Part shown: piece by piece, positions 1-6,412 of the stretch | Layout: each line of letters starts with the position of its first letter | Position numbering within the stretch: the stretch's first letter is position 1 | NCBI GenBank assembly: GCA_011192085.1 | Contig: DUEQ01000477.1 | Span: 1-8,544, forward strand | Source: Caldilineae bacterium | GTDB lineage: Bacteria; Chloroflexota; Anaerolineae; J102 | Length of the DNA: 8,544 nucleotides | Reading direction: 5' to 3' | Translations under genes and position numbers: made by a program | Notes under the pieces: generated by a model | What the model was told of the DNA's origin: nothing | Seen by the model: the letters and a program-made list of their open reading frames with translations, nothing else | Database searches by the model: none

Positions 1-59
1 AGGAGGATGAAGAGGATGAAATCATCCGTCGCACCCTGGAGTTGGCAGAAGGGGATTGA
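1..59 (+). CDS. C-terminal end of an unidentified upstream protein (partial)
   Basis: One reading frame is open from the left edge to a TGA at 57-59 and gives EDEEDEIIRRTLELAEGD as the last 18 residues. An acidic run (EDEEDE) followed by a short amphipathic helix is a common protein tail, and codon use resembles the neighbours. A clear intrinsic terminator lies 40 bases downstream, which supports a real gene end here. The visible part is too short to assign a family. Confidence 0.55.
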   Translation, partial: EDEEDEIIRRTLELAEGD

Positions 60-99
60 TCCCCCGTCTTGTGATTAACTCCTGATTGCGATATCCTAG

Positions 100-130
100 C
101 GCCTGGCGGCCCGCTCCGCCGGGCGTTTTT
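100..130 (+). terminator. Rho-independent terminator after the upstream gene
   Basis: A 10-bp stem (CGCCTGGCGG at 100-109 with CCGCCGGGCG at 116-125, one G-T pair) has a six-base loop and is followed directly by five T residues (126-130). This is the classical intrinsic terminator form. It closes the gene ending at 59 and separates it from the lipoprotein gene starting at 174. Confidence 0.85.
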
Positions 131-173
131 GATTCCTGTTATAGCTTTGATATCACCGGCAAAACCTTACCCC

Positions 174-1001
174 ATGTCCTCCGCCCGACGGCTTCTCCCT
201 CTCACCTGGTTGTTGACCCTTCTGGTGCTGAGCGCCTGCGCCAACACCCCCAATTACCTCATGCCCATCGGCCCGCGCTACGCTGGCGTCTACGCCCCAT
301 CTACGCCCGCCGATGACGGCGCCTTCAAGGCCCTCTCCTGGAACATCCAATACTCTCGCCGCATCGACGACGCCATCCATTTCCTCCAGCAAACGCCCGA
401 GCTTCAGCACGCGGACGTCCTCCTCCTTCAGGAGATGGATGGAGAGGACGTGGAGGCCATCGCTCGGGCGCTGGGCATGAACTACGTCTACTATCCCGCG
501 TCCATTCATGTGCGACACGACAACGATTTCGGCGAGGCCATCCTCAGCACCTGGCCGCTAACCGACGACGCCAAGCTCACCCTGCCCCATTACAGCCCCC
601 GCAACGGTCAAACGCGCATCGCAGTGTGGGCGTGGGTGCAAACGCCTGACCTGGCCGTGCTCGTGGTCAACACCCATACGGAGACCTCCCTCATGACGCC
701 CGCACAGCGTCAGGACCAGGTGCAGGCCATCCTGGCGGATGTGGAGGATGTCGCGTTCCCTGTGATCGTGGGAGGCGATTTCAACACCCTGACCCCGTGG
801 GAGCGGCGCGCTTTGCTGAAGGCGATGCGCGACGCGGGGTTCGCGTGGGCGACCGCGGACGCGGGCTCGACCATCCGCGAGACGGGCGCGGGCGTAACCA
901 TGGATTACCTCTTCGCCCGAGGGCTGGAGCCGGTGAGGTCGGGCGTGGTTTCCGATGGGGACGTGAGCGACCATCTGCCATTGTGGGCGGAGTTGCGGTG
1001 A
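174..1001 (+). CDS. Lipoprotein of the endonuclease/exonuclease/phosphatase (EEP) superfamily
   Basis: A 275-residue protein. Residues 1-22 form a lipoprotein signal: a basic n-region (SSARR), a Leu-rich core and a lipobox LSAC with Cys22 as the lipidated residue, so the mature enzyme should sit on the outer face of the membrane. The rest shows the EEP metal-dependent fold in order: LSWNIQ (Asn57), LLLQEMD (Glu87), VNTHTE (His168), GGDFNT (Asp202, Asn204), MDYLF (Asp244) and the terminal SDHLPLWAEL (Asp266-His267). All key catalytic positions are present, so it should be an active phosphodiesterase or phosphatase. The substrate (nucleic acid, phospholipid or sugar phosphate) cannot be told. 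ATG 174 was chosen over an in-frame TTG at 129 because the TTG lies in the terminator T-tract and would bury the signal peptide. There is no obvious Shine-Dalgarno sequence before ATG 174. Confidence 0.85.
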   Translation: MSSARRLLPLTWLLTLLVLSACANTPNYLMPIGPRYAGVYAPSTPADDGAFKALSWNIQYSRRIDDAIHFLQQTPELQHADVLLLQEMDGEDVEAIARALGMNYVYYPASIHVRHDNDFGEAILSTWPLTDDAKLTLPHYSPRNGQTRIAVWAWVQTPDLAVLVVNTHTETSLMTPAQRQDQVQAILADVEDVAFPVIVGGDFNTLTPWERRALLKAMRDAGFAWATADAGSTIRETGAGVTMDYLFARGLEPVRSGVVSDGDVSDHLPLWAELR

Positions 1002-1006
1002 TTCTG

Positions 1007-1029
1007 TTGAAGATAGCTTTGGCGGCGGT
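1007..1029 (+). repeat. Dispersed 23-bp repeat, copy 1
   Basis: This stretch matches 6150-6172 at 20 of 23 positions; the shared core is TAGCTTTGGCG, one variable base, then CGGT. It begins 5 bases after the stop codon of the lipoprotein gene, while the other copy begins 7 bases after the terminal stop of the uvsE remnant. It lies in the short gap (1002-1108) between two convergent genes, where no gene or strong terminator is seen. Confidence 0.5.
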
Positions 1030-1071
1030 TGCGAAAAGGTTTCAGTGGTCATGTTGGCCGAGACGGATAGG

Positions 1072-1098
1072 AAGTGAAAAGTAAAAAGTGAAAAAAGG
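1072..1098. repeat. Short A-rich imperfect tandem repeat (AAGTGAAA type)
   Basis: Three imperfect units of 7-8 bases (AAGTGAAA, AGTAAAA, AGTGAAAAAA) lie just past the 3' end of the minus-strand operon. Read on the minus strand, this becomes a T-rich tract (TTTTTT then TTTTTACTTTTC) after the stop codon of the last operon gene. It could assist termination, but only a 3-bp stem precedes it. Related GTGAAAA text recurs at 6362-6370 and 8380-8392. Confidence 0.5.
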
Positions 1099-1108
1099 TT
1101 GGAGCTTC

Positions 1109-2866
1109 CTAAAGAGCCAGGAGGTTGAGCGCGGTCAGGGCGAGGAGGATGCCCGCGGGCAGCCAGTCCCGTCGGGAGGATGGGATCAGCGCCTCCCAGC
1201 CCAAGATGAGTAGGATGGCCATGGGCAGGAGCGCGGGAAAGAAATAACGTCCCTGGGGCTGCCACGCCTGCCCCAGCATCGGCGCAAACACCTGAACGCT
1301 TATCAGCCATACTGCTCCCGCAGCCAGCCACTCGGCTTCACCCGCGGCCCGCCGTCCACTGAATACTTTTCTCCATAGCCCAACTAGAGCCGCCAGCGTC
1401 GCCACGGCCAACACAACATACACCCACCAGGGAAAAGGCCGCGTCAGCCAGCCGAACCAGCCCCAAAAGCTGGCCCAGGCAAAAGCCCCGTACGCGGCGT
1501 AGCGAATCAACGAGGGAACGTCCCACGCGTGGCCGTAGAGCGCGCGGCTGAAATAGCCCGCGGGCAGGGGCAGGCGCTTTTCCAACCAGGTGAAGAGGGG
1601 ATCGCCCAGGGGCGCAGGGATCGCGCCGTCGCCATTGAGCAGCAGGGACCAGCCCGCGGGATCGGTCAGCACGACGCGGATACGGGCTTTGCCCGCGGGC
1701 AGGATGAGATGAAGCCCGATGTGATGGGCCCGGACGGAGAGCCCATGGGTGAGCTGGCAGGTTGTGGGGATTTGGGCGCTGAGGGGACAAAGCGCTTCGC
1801 TTTCTCCGCCCTCCTCCACCAGCCGCATGATGAGCGTTCCGCCCGATCCCGCGGCCTGGACTGTCACCGTTAGGGGCTGTCCCTGACGCTGTACGATGAG
1901 CAGGCCGCTGAGGGTCTGGCTGATGCGAGCGGGCGCGCCCTTAGCCTGAAGGAAGAGTTGTCCATCAGCCCGGCTTCGTCCGGTTTCGATGGGCCGCCAG
2001 CCCGCGGCCCAATGGGGATTGGGAATGAGTAGGAAGGAGGGAATGAGGATGAGGGCGAGGATGACGCCGACGCGCCAGGACGCGCGCAGCTCGGCGTGAG
2101 GGCGCAGACGCAGCCCATGAGGCGCAGGCGCGAAGAAAAGCCATCGGGCCAGAGCCAGAGGCCACAGGAAGGCCAACCCCGCATCGATCCCCACGGTTCC
2201 CAGGACTGTCCAGGCAAGCATGAGGCTCCAGCCAAGGCGCGTTCGGGCCAGGATCAGGCCCGCGAAGCCCGCCGCGCCCCAGAGCATGGTCAGCGCATCG
2301 TTATTCACGCTGACGCCGATGAACCCGACCATGGGCAGGAGTCCCGTCAGCAGTCCCATGCCCAGGGCCCGGTGGCGCGCGTCGGGCCACAGACGCCTGG
2401 TCAGGCCCAACGCCATCGCGGTCGTGAGCGTGTGTAAAAGCAGGGACAACCATCGCAGCCAGCGTAATTGGCGGGCGAGGGGCTGTTCCCGCCAGTGAGG
2501 CAGTAGCCGCAGCCAACCCGCGGCCAGCGCGTAGTAGCCCGGTGGCTTCTGACCGATCTGCGCGCCGCTGGCCAGAAAGATGGGATCCTGGGTCGGGGGC
2601 GTCTCGCTTCCCTGGGGATGCACATACGCAGACCATCGATGCGCCTCCATGCTCGCGATCACATTCCGCCAGCGTTCGGGCGTCACATCCTCCGGGCGGG
2701 GCGCGCGGCCCAATTCCGCAAATAACTGCACATAAAGGAAGTGCCCAGGCTCATCGGGCGCGCCCCAGGGCGGGATCGTATTGAGCCAGATGACGCCCTG
2801 GACGAAAGTCAGGGTGAGAATGAGGAGCCAGATGGGCCAGGCGGGGGTTTGGAGGAAGCGCCTCAA
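1109..2866 (-). CDS. DUF2142-like polytopic membrane protein, probable GT-C-type glycosyltransferase
   Basis: A 585-residue integral membrane protein with about 11-12 hydrophobic segments. After the first segment (residues 12-30) comes PPWGAPDEPGHFLY with Asp38-Glu39 and His42, the acidic pair plus His typical of DUF2142 and of GT-C enzymes that use polyprenol-linked sugars. Further family marks are QKPPGYYAL (106-113), VNNDAL (187-192) and QGRYFFPALLP (538-548). Residues of about 290-440 form a polar, beta-rich extracytoplasmic insert between membrane helices. It is the last gene of the operon. The TTG start (2864-2866) overlaps the TGA of the Wzz-like gene as TTGA, with a GGAG just upstream; the first internal Met (73) would delete the DE motif. 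The likely role is glycosyl transfer or glycan export at the membrane. The family match rests on motifs, and the substrate is unknown. Confidence 0.75.
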   Translation of the reverse strand: MRRFLQTPAWPIWLLILTLTFVQGVIWLNTIPPWGAPDEPGHFLYVQLFAELGRAPRPEDVTPERWRNVIASMEAHRWSAYVHPQGSETPPTQDPIFLASGAQIGQKPPGYYALAAGWLRLLPHWREQPLARQLRWLRWLSLLLHTLTTAMALGLTRRLWPDARHRALGMGLLTGLLPMVGFIGVSVNNDALTMLWGAAGFAGLILARTRLGWSLMLAWTVLGTVGIDAGLAFLWPLALARWLFFAPAPHGLRLRPHAELRASWRVGVILALILIPSFLLIPNPHWAAGWRPIETGRSRADGQLFLQAKGAPARISQTLSGLLIVQRQGQPLTVTVQAAGSGGTLIMRLVEEGGESEALCPLSAQIPTTCQLTHGLSVRAHHIGLHLILPAGKARIRVVLTDPAGWSLLLNGDGAIPAPLGDPLFTWLEKRLPLPAGYFSRALYGHAWDVPSLIRYAAYGAFAWASFWGWFGWLTRPFPWWVYVVLAVATLAALVGLWRKVFSGRRAAGEAEWLAAGAVWLISVQVFAPMLGQAWQPQGRYFFPALLPMAILLILGWEALIPSSRRDWLPAGILLALTALNLLAL

Positions 2867-4047
2867 ATCTCCGCTCGTTCCCCTTCGAAGTAGACGGCCA
2901 TCACGGCCAGGAAGAATCCGCCCAGCAACCCGGCCGTCGCGGCCAGGGCGAGATTCAGGGGCCAGTTGGGCTGAGATGGCTTGTCGGGAACCTGAGCTTC
3001 GCCCACCTGATGCACTCGCTGCCCCTCGACGATGCGTTTCACATCCAGTTCCGCCATCTTATTCTCCATCGCTTTCACAGACTCGTACCACACGCCCCGG
3101 GTGCGCTGGATGTGCTCGCGCTCGGTGAGGATGGTCGCCACCCGGTCTTGCAAGGCCAGCAGGTCCTGGTTGGCTGCGTCGAAATCGGCCTGGGCCTGGG
3201 CTTGAAGGGAGGTCAGGGTCGCTTTCAAGGCGTCGGGAGGGAGCTCCTGCAAGGTCTCAAGGGGCTGCCCATAGCGGGCCAGCATGGATTCATCCAGCAA
3301 GGCGAGATGCGCGTTTGCCTTCCCGCCATGCTCCAGGCCCGTTAACGCCAGGTTGATCTTATCCAAAAATGAGCGTAACGCGGCCACCTCGGAGCTTTTG
3401 ATGGTCAATTCCTGCTTGATCGCAGCCTGATTGCCCACGAGCTGATCCTCGCCCACGCCCGTGATATCGCCGGTGAAACCCAGCCCGATGCCGTATTGCG
3501 CCCGGAACCGCCGCCATCGCTCATCCCAGTCGTTGAACTGCTGCTCCACATCCTCTTTGGCCTGGGCGAACGCGTCGGCGCTGCCCGCGTAGATGTCGGC
3601 GACAGCCTGGGGCAGGGCCTGGGCCATGGCGTTAGCCAGCAGCGCCGCGTCGCGAGGATCGGACGCCTTTACGCGGATGGTGAAGGTGGACCCGGCGCCC
3701 GATTTCACCGAGGTCGCGTTCATCACCTCCTCGGGCGTGTAGGCGCGGCTGAGCTGGCCTCCCACCTGGGCCAGGGCAAGTTCCGCCACCTTGGGCGTTT
3801 TCACCAGGGGCATGACTTCGGATCGCCAATCGAAGCGGATGTCCACGACGTCATACACCTTGTTATCCCAGCGCCACACCAGTTGCGGCTTGGGCGCGAC
3901 CATGATGGCGGTGCTGGTGTAGGTGACAGGCGTCAGCCAGGAGAAAAGGATGGCGATGAGCAGCGCCGCGATGGGGGGCAGGAGGATGAGCTTCCAGCGT
4001 CGTCCCAGGCGTTTGAGATAGAGGGAGAAGTGAAAGGGATGGTCCAT
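2863..4047 (-). CDS. Wzz/chain-length determinant-type polysaccharide co-polymerase
   Basis: A 394-residue protein with the usual Wzz plan: a short cytoplasmic N-terminus, membrane helix 1 (about 19-38), a long extracytoplasmic region rich in heptad-like helices (about 155-190 and 275-345), then the Pro-rich PDKPSQPN (354-361) just before membrane helix 2 (364-386) and a short tail. The Pro motif beside the second helix is a hallmark of these co-polymerases, which set the length of surface polysaccharides. No Walker-type tyrosine kinase domain is fused, and none lies in the window. The ATG at 4045-4047 has a modest AAGG six bases upstream. A 66-base gap separates it from the PAP2 gene, the only real gap in the operon. 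Its TGA overlaps the start of the next gene, so translation is probably coupled. Confidence 0.8.
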   Translation of the reverse strand: MDHPFHFSLYLKRLGRRWKLILLPPIAALLIAILFSWLTPVTYTSTAIMVAPKPQLVWRWDNKVYDVVDIRFDWRSEVMPLVKTPKVAELALAQVGGQLSRAYTPEEVMNATSVKSGAGSTFTIRVKASDPRDAALLANAMAQALPQAVADIYAGSADAFAQAKEDVEQQFNDWDERWRRFRAQYGIGLGFTGDITGVGEDQLVGNQAAIKQELTIKSSEVAALRSFLDKINLALTGLEHGGKANAHLALLDESMLARYGQPLETLQELPPDALKATLTSLQAQAQADFDAANQDLLALQDRVATILTEREHIQRTRGVWYESVKAMENKMAELDVKRIVEGQRVHQVGEAQVPDKPSQPNWPLNLALAATAGLLGGFFLAVMAVYFEGERAEI

Positions 4048-4113
4048 GTTTCGCCTTAGCGGCTTCGCGTCTTGGGAGTGAGGACGGGGGGAGGGTGGCT
4101 TTCAGCCTGGCGT

Positions 4114-4641
4114 TTAGTGCGTCATGACGATCATGGCGAAGATGACGAGCAGGCTGATGCCCGCGCCGATGAGCCAGCCTGCGATGACATCGCCCAGATA
4201 GTGGACGCCCAGCGCCACCCGGGCCCAGATGCAGATGAGGGAAACAAACCAGAACAGGTGCGCGAATTCGGGGAAGATCCAGGCTCCGAACAACGGCAGG
4301 GTGCCCATACGGGTAGCGTGGCCGCTGGGAAAGGCGTGCCGGTCGTAGCCCTTGCTATAAAAGCCGTCGATCTCCTGGGGCCGCGGGCGTTTGAGGGTGA
4401 ATTTGATGGTGTAGGTGACCATGGCGGCCAGGATGGAGGCGAGAAGCCAGGCTGCGATCCGCCAGCGGATGGGCGGGGCGAAGTAGAGCATGCCTGCGCC
4501 CCACAACGCCAACCACAGAGGACCGTCCCCGAAATGGGCGGCCACCGTGGCGACAGCCTTGCCCAGCCGATGATCATCCACCCGCAGCGCCTGACTCCAC
4601 CGCTGGTCCAGGGCTTCCAGTCGCGTCACCCACGAACTCAT
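4114..4641 (-). CDS. PAP2-family (type 2) phosphatidic acid phosphatase
   Basis: A 175-residue membrane protein with all three PAP2 signature blocks: K80-x6-R87-P88 (KFTLKRPRP), PSGH at 105-108, and R141-x5-H147-x3-D151 (ARVALGVHYLGD). His108 and His147 are the expected catalytic pair. About five hydrophobic segments surround the motifs (roughly 41-56, 62-78, 114-125, 128-145 and 151-172), placing the active site at the membrane face. Family members remove phosphate from lipid phosphates, including polyprenyl diphosphate carriers. In this operon, recycling of an undecaprenyl-type carrier is a plausible inference. The ATG at 4639-4641 overlaps the TGA of the nucleotidyltransferase gene as ATGA. 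The frame stays open far upstream, but that part is the antisense-frame shadow of the neighbouring gene. Confidence 0.9.
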   Translation of the reverse strand: MSSWVTRLEALDQRWSQALRVDDHRLGKAVATVAAHFGDGPLWLALWGAGMLYFAPPIRWRIAAWLLASILAAMVTYTIKFTLKRPRPQEIDGFYSKGYDRHAFPSGHATRMGTLPLFGAWIFPEFAHLFWFVSLICIWARVALGVHYLGDVIAGWLIGAGISLLVIFAMIVMTH

Positions 4642-5432
4642 GCGACTTCGACCTCCGCCCGACGCGCCAGCTCCGACAGCACGAGCTCCAGTTGATGGGG
4701 CTTGTCCACATCCATGCCCAGGTCTGCATAAGGTGAAATGACCACGCGACCCCGGGCCTGCAACAGCCGCTCGCTTAGCTCCTCCGCATCCTTCACTGAA
4801 AGGCGGCGGAAGAGGAATTTGACAATGACCTTGAACCCCAGCAGACGGGCCTGCTGGAAGACGCTCTTGCGGCGGGCCAGCAGCTCCCGCACCAGCTCCT
4901 GATTGTTGTGCGCCACTGCGATGCGCACGAAGAAGAGATCGCCGCCGCAGAACCTTCCCTCCTTGATGGGGACATAAGAGCGCCGAGAGTCGGGAAAGGC
5001 CGCCTCCATGACCTCCTTTTCCACGACCGAATAGTAGAAATCCGCATCCATGCTCTCGCACGTCGCCACAAACCAATTCACTGTCTCCGCGTGCAGCGCG
5101 GGGATGTCGCCCGAAGCGAACAGCAAAAACGTCGCGTTCGGTTGATGGGTCTTCACCGCGTTCACGCCCGCCATCACGTTATCGAAATGCGCGTTCTGAT
5201 TGGGCACATAGATGACCTCGGTTCCAAAATCCACCTGGTCATCCTCGCTCATCCCCACGATGTAGATCTGTCCGATGCGCGGACTCTCCCGCAGCGCCTT
5301 CACCACCCACCATACCATGGGCTTGCCCGCGATGGGGATCAGCGTTTTTCGCTCTAGCCCCATGGCCGCGGCCAACGGATCAGGTTTTTCGGTGGAGTAG
5401 CCAGCGAGAACGACAGCGGGATAGGTCTTCAT
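4638..5432 (-). CDS. MobA/GlmU-like nucleotidyltransferase (NTP transferase domain)
   Basis: A 264-residue soluble protein with a Rossmann-like NTP-transferase fold. It opens with AVVLAGYS (residues 6-13), the nucleotide loop, followed by ERKTLIPIAGKPM (27-39) with Lys29 and Lys37, then FASGDIPAL (106-112) with Asp109 as the likely metal ligand, and DLGMDVDKPHQLEL near the end (Asp241, Asp243). The loop is unusual: the common LAGG/LAAG-GxxxR form is replaced by LAGY with a longer spacer and no clear Arg. Such enzymes join an NTP to a sugar phosphate or to molybdopterin. No molybdenum cofactor gene is present, so activation of a sugar or alditol phosphate for the glycan made by this operon is the better guess. 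It is the first gene of the operon, with a GGAG eight bases before the ATG and a promoter about 55 bases upstream. Confidence 0.75.
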   Translation of the reverse strand: MKTYPAVVLAGYSTEKPDPLAAAMGLERKTLIPIAGKPMVWWVVKALRESPRIGQIYIVGMSEDDQVDFGTEVIYVPNQNAHFDNVMAGVNAVKTHQPNATFLLFASGDIPALHAETVNWFVATCESMDADFYYSVVEKEVMEAAFPDSRRSYVPIKEGRFCGGDLFFVRIAVAHNNQELVRELLARRKSVFQQARLLGFKVIVKFLFRRLSVKDAEELSERLLQARGRVVISPYADLGMDVDKPHQLELVLSELARRAEVEVA

Positions 5433-5440
5433 CCTGTTTT

Positions 5441-5444
5441 CTCC
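5441..5444 (-). promoter_or_regulatory. Shine-Dalgarno site of the nucleotidyltransferase gene
   Basis: On the minus strand, GGAG lies eight bases before the ATG at 5430-5432. It is the clearest ribosome binding site in the window and fixes the start of the first operon gene. Confidence 0.65.
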
Positions 5445-5484
5445 GGATGCAGAAAGGGGGTGGCGATGCGAGACTACGCCTCTG

Positions 5485-5514
5485 ATTATAGCTCAGAATG
5501 GGGACGAGGGTGAA
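5485..5514 (-). promoter_or_regulatory. Candidate sigma-70-type promoter of the envelope operon
   Basis: On the minus strand a perfect TATAAT (-10, at 5485-5490) is preceded by TTCACC (-35, at 5509-5514; 4 of 6 consensus bases) with an 18-base spacer. Transcription would begin near 5478, giving a leader of about 46 bases before the nucleotidyltransferase ATG. It sits at the broken end of the divergent uvsE remnant. No operator or riboswitch is visible in the leader. Confidence 0.5.
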
Positions 5515-5519
5515 AAAAT

Positions 5520-6142
5520 GGATTTGATGCGCCCGCGCACGCGCTTCTGAACGCGCTCGATCCCGACCGGCGGGTCGCGTCGCGGCGCACGCTGAACGCG
5601 CTGGCCGCCATTCTCGACGGGGTTGGGCCCAGAAGTGGTTATCGCGCTTCATGTGGGCGGGCATTATCAGGATCGCGACCGGGCTTTGGATGCGTTCGTG
5701 CGGGGATGGGAGGAACTGCCCGACGCCTGGCGCTGGAGCATGACGACCGTCGTTTCGATGTGGCCGACATTCTGTGGGCGCATCAGCGCACGGGCGCGCG
5801 TCTCATCTTCGACGCCCTCCATCACCGGCTTTACAACCCTCGCGCCATTCCCGCGCCCGAAGCCCTGGCCATCTGTCTGTCCACCTGGCCGCCGGGCCAG
5901 ACGCCCAAGATCCACTTCGCCATGCCCGCCACCGAGATGGTGCGCGACCGCAAGGGCCGCGTCCATCCGCCCCGGCTCAACCGTCACAGCCACTACATTA
6001 ACCCCTTAGCGTTCATCGACTTCCTTCGCTCGCTGCCCCCCATGCGCGATTTCGACGTGATGCTCGAAGGCCGGGCTCGCGACTGGCCCTGTTGCAATTG
6101 CGTCGCCATTTGGCTCGTTTCGCGCCCGATCTGGTACAATGA
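5520..6142 (+). pseudogene. uvsE: Decayed UV DNA-damage endonuclease (UvsE/UVDE), N-terminally truncated with three frameshifts
   Basis: No single frame encodes the protein, but switching frames restores most of UvsE. The first frame gives AHALLNALDPDRRVASRRTL and then LNALAAILDGVGP (about 5535-5630). A +1 change near 5631 leads into EVVIALHVGGHYQDRDRALD (from 5632). A one-base loss near 5722-5726 leads into RLALEHDDRRFDVADIL, then LIFDALHHRLYNP, STWPPGQTPKIHFA, RHSHYINPLAFIDFL and FDVMLEGRARD (to 6083). A second one-base loss at 6083-6086 leads into ALLQLRRHLARFAPDLVQ and a TGA at 6140-6142. The motifs carry the family's metal-binding His, Glu and Asp residues in the known order, ending with the vMLE Glu. 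About the first third of the usual ~300-residue enzyme is missing; upstream there is only the divergent promoter. UvsE nicks DNA 5' to UV photoproducts. Here it is almost certainly non-functional. The other genes in the window are free of frameshifts, which argues against plain sequencing error. Confidence 0.85.
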
Positions 6143-6149
6143 CGTTGCT

Positions 6150-6172
6150 TTGAAAGTAGCTTTGGCGTCGGT
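6150..6172 (+). repeat. Dispersed 23-bp repeat, copy 2
   Basis: This matches 1007-1029 at 20 of 23 positions (core TAGCTTTGGCG). It begins 7 bases after the last stop codon of the uvsE remnant and runs directly into the inverted-repeat element that starts at 6171. Confidence 0.5.
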
Positions 6173-6359
6173 AACTATACAGGTCCGCTCGTTGACGCCC
6201 GTTTCGTTACAGGGCATGGTCGCAACGAACGGATTTCGTCAAACGTCACGATAGCATGCGCAACAAGACATGACGTTTGACGTGTTACATTTGACGCCGG
6301 CGGCGAACGCCACCATGTAGGAAGACGTCAAAGATTGCAGTGGAAGACCTGTATAGTTG
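6171..6359. repeat. MITE-like non-coding element with inverted ends
   Basis: The two ends are inverted copies: AACTATACAGGTC at 6173-6185 and GACCTGTATAGTT at 6345-6357 (13 of 13; 14 of 15 when GT/GC outside is included). The interior of about 160 bases has no credible coding frame but holds a perfect 12-bp inverted repeat (6237-6248 with 6271-6282), a bulged stem (6199-6208 with 6224-6232) and several TTTGACG/CGTCAAA words. Size, terminal inverted repeats and lack of coding capacity fit a small non-autonomous mobile element. No target-site duplication can be seen, so a structured intergenic repeat of another kind is equally possible. Confidence 0.5.
6237..6282. repeat. Perfect 12-bp inverted repeat inside the element
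   Basis: CGTCAAACGTCA (6237-6248) and TGACGTTTGACG (6271-6282) are exact inverse complements separated by 22 bases. Single-stranded DNA or RNA could form a hairpin. No T-run follows, so it is not an intrinsic terminator. Further TTTGACG-type words follow at 6290-6296 and, inverted, at 6326-6332. Confidence 0.6.
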
Positions 6360-6361
6360 CA

Positions 6362-6412
6362 AGTGAAAAAGTCAGGTTGCTGCTGGCCAACGGTGAACTG
6401 CAAACCGTGAAC
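6362..6412 (+). repeat. Degenerate GTGAA-type repeat at the start of the secreted-protein gene
   Basis: AGTGAAAAAG (6362-6371) is followed by GGTGAACTGCAAACCGTGAAC (6392-6412, one unbroken stretch of 21 bases). The latter resembles GAACCGTGAACTGTGAAT at 8420-8437, and the former resembles 1072-1098 and 8380-8392. The proposed GTG start codon (6407) lies in this repeat-like text. Confidence 0.4.

Noticed and set aside
129..173. Upstream TTG start that would add 15 residues to the lipoprotein
   Set aside because: It lies in the T-tract of the terminator and would place extra residues before a normal lipoprotein signal; ATG 174 fits better.
3496..4059. Long plus-strand open frame opposite the Wzz-like gene
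   Set aside because: It is His/Gly/Arg-rich low-complexity text typical of the antisense of GC-rich genes, while the minus strand encodes a clear Wzz architecture.
4642..5076. N-terminal extension of the PAP2 protein to 320 residues
   Set aside because: The extension is the shifted-frame shadow of the nucleotidyltransferase gene on the same strand. The PAP2 family length and the ATGA overlap support the start at 4641.
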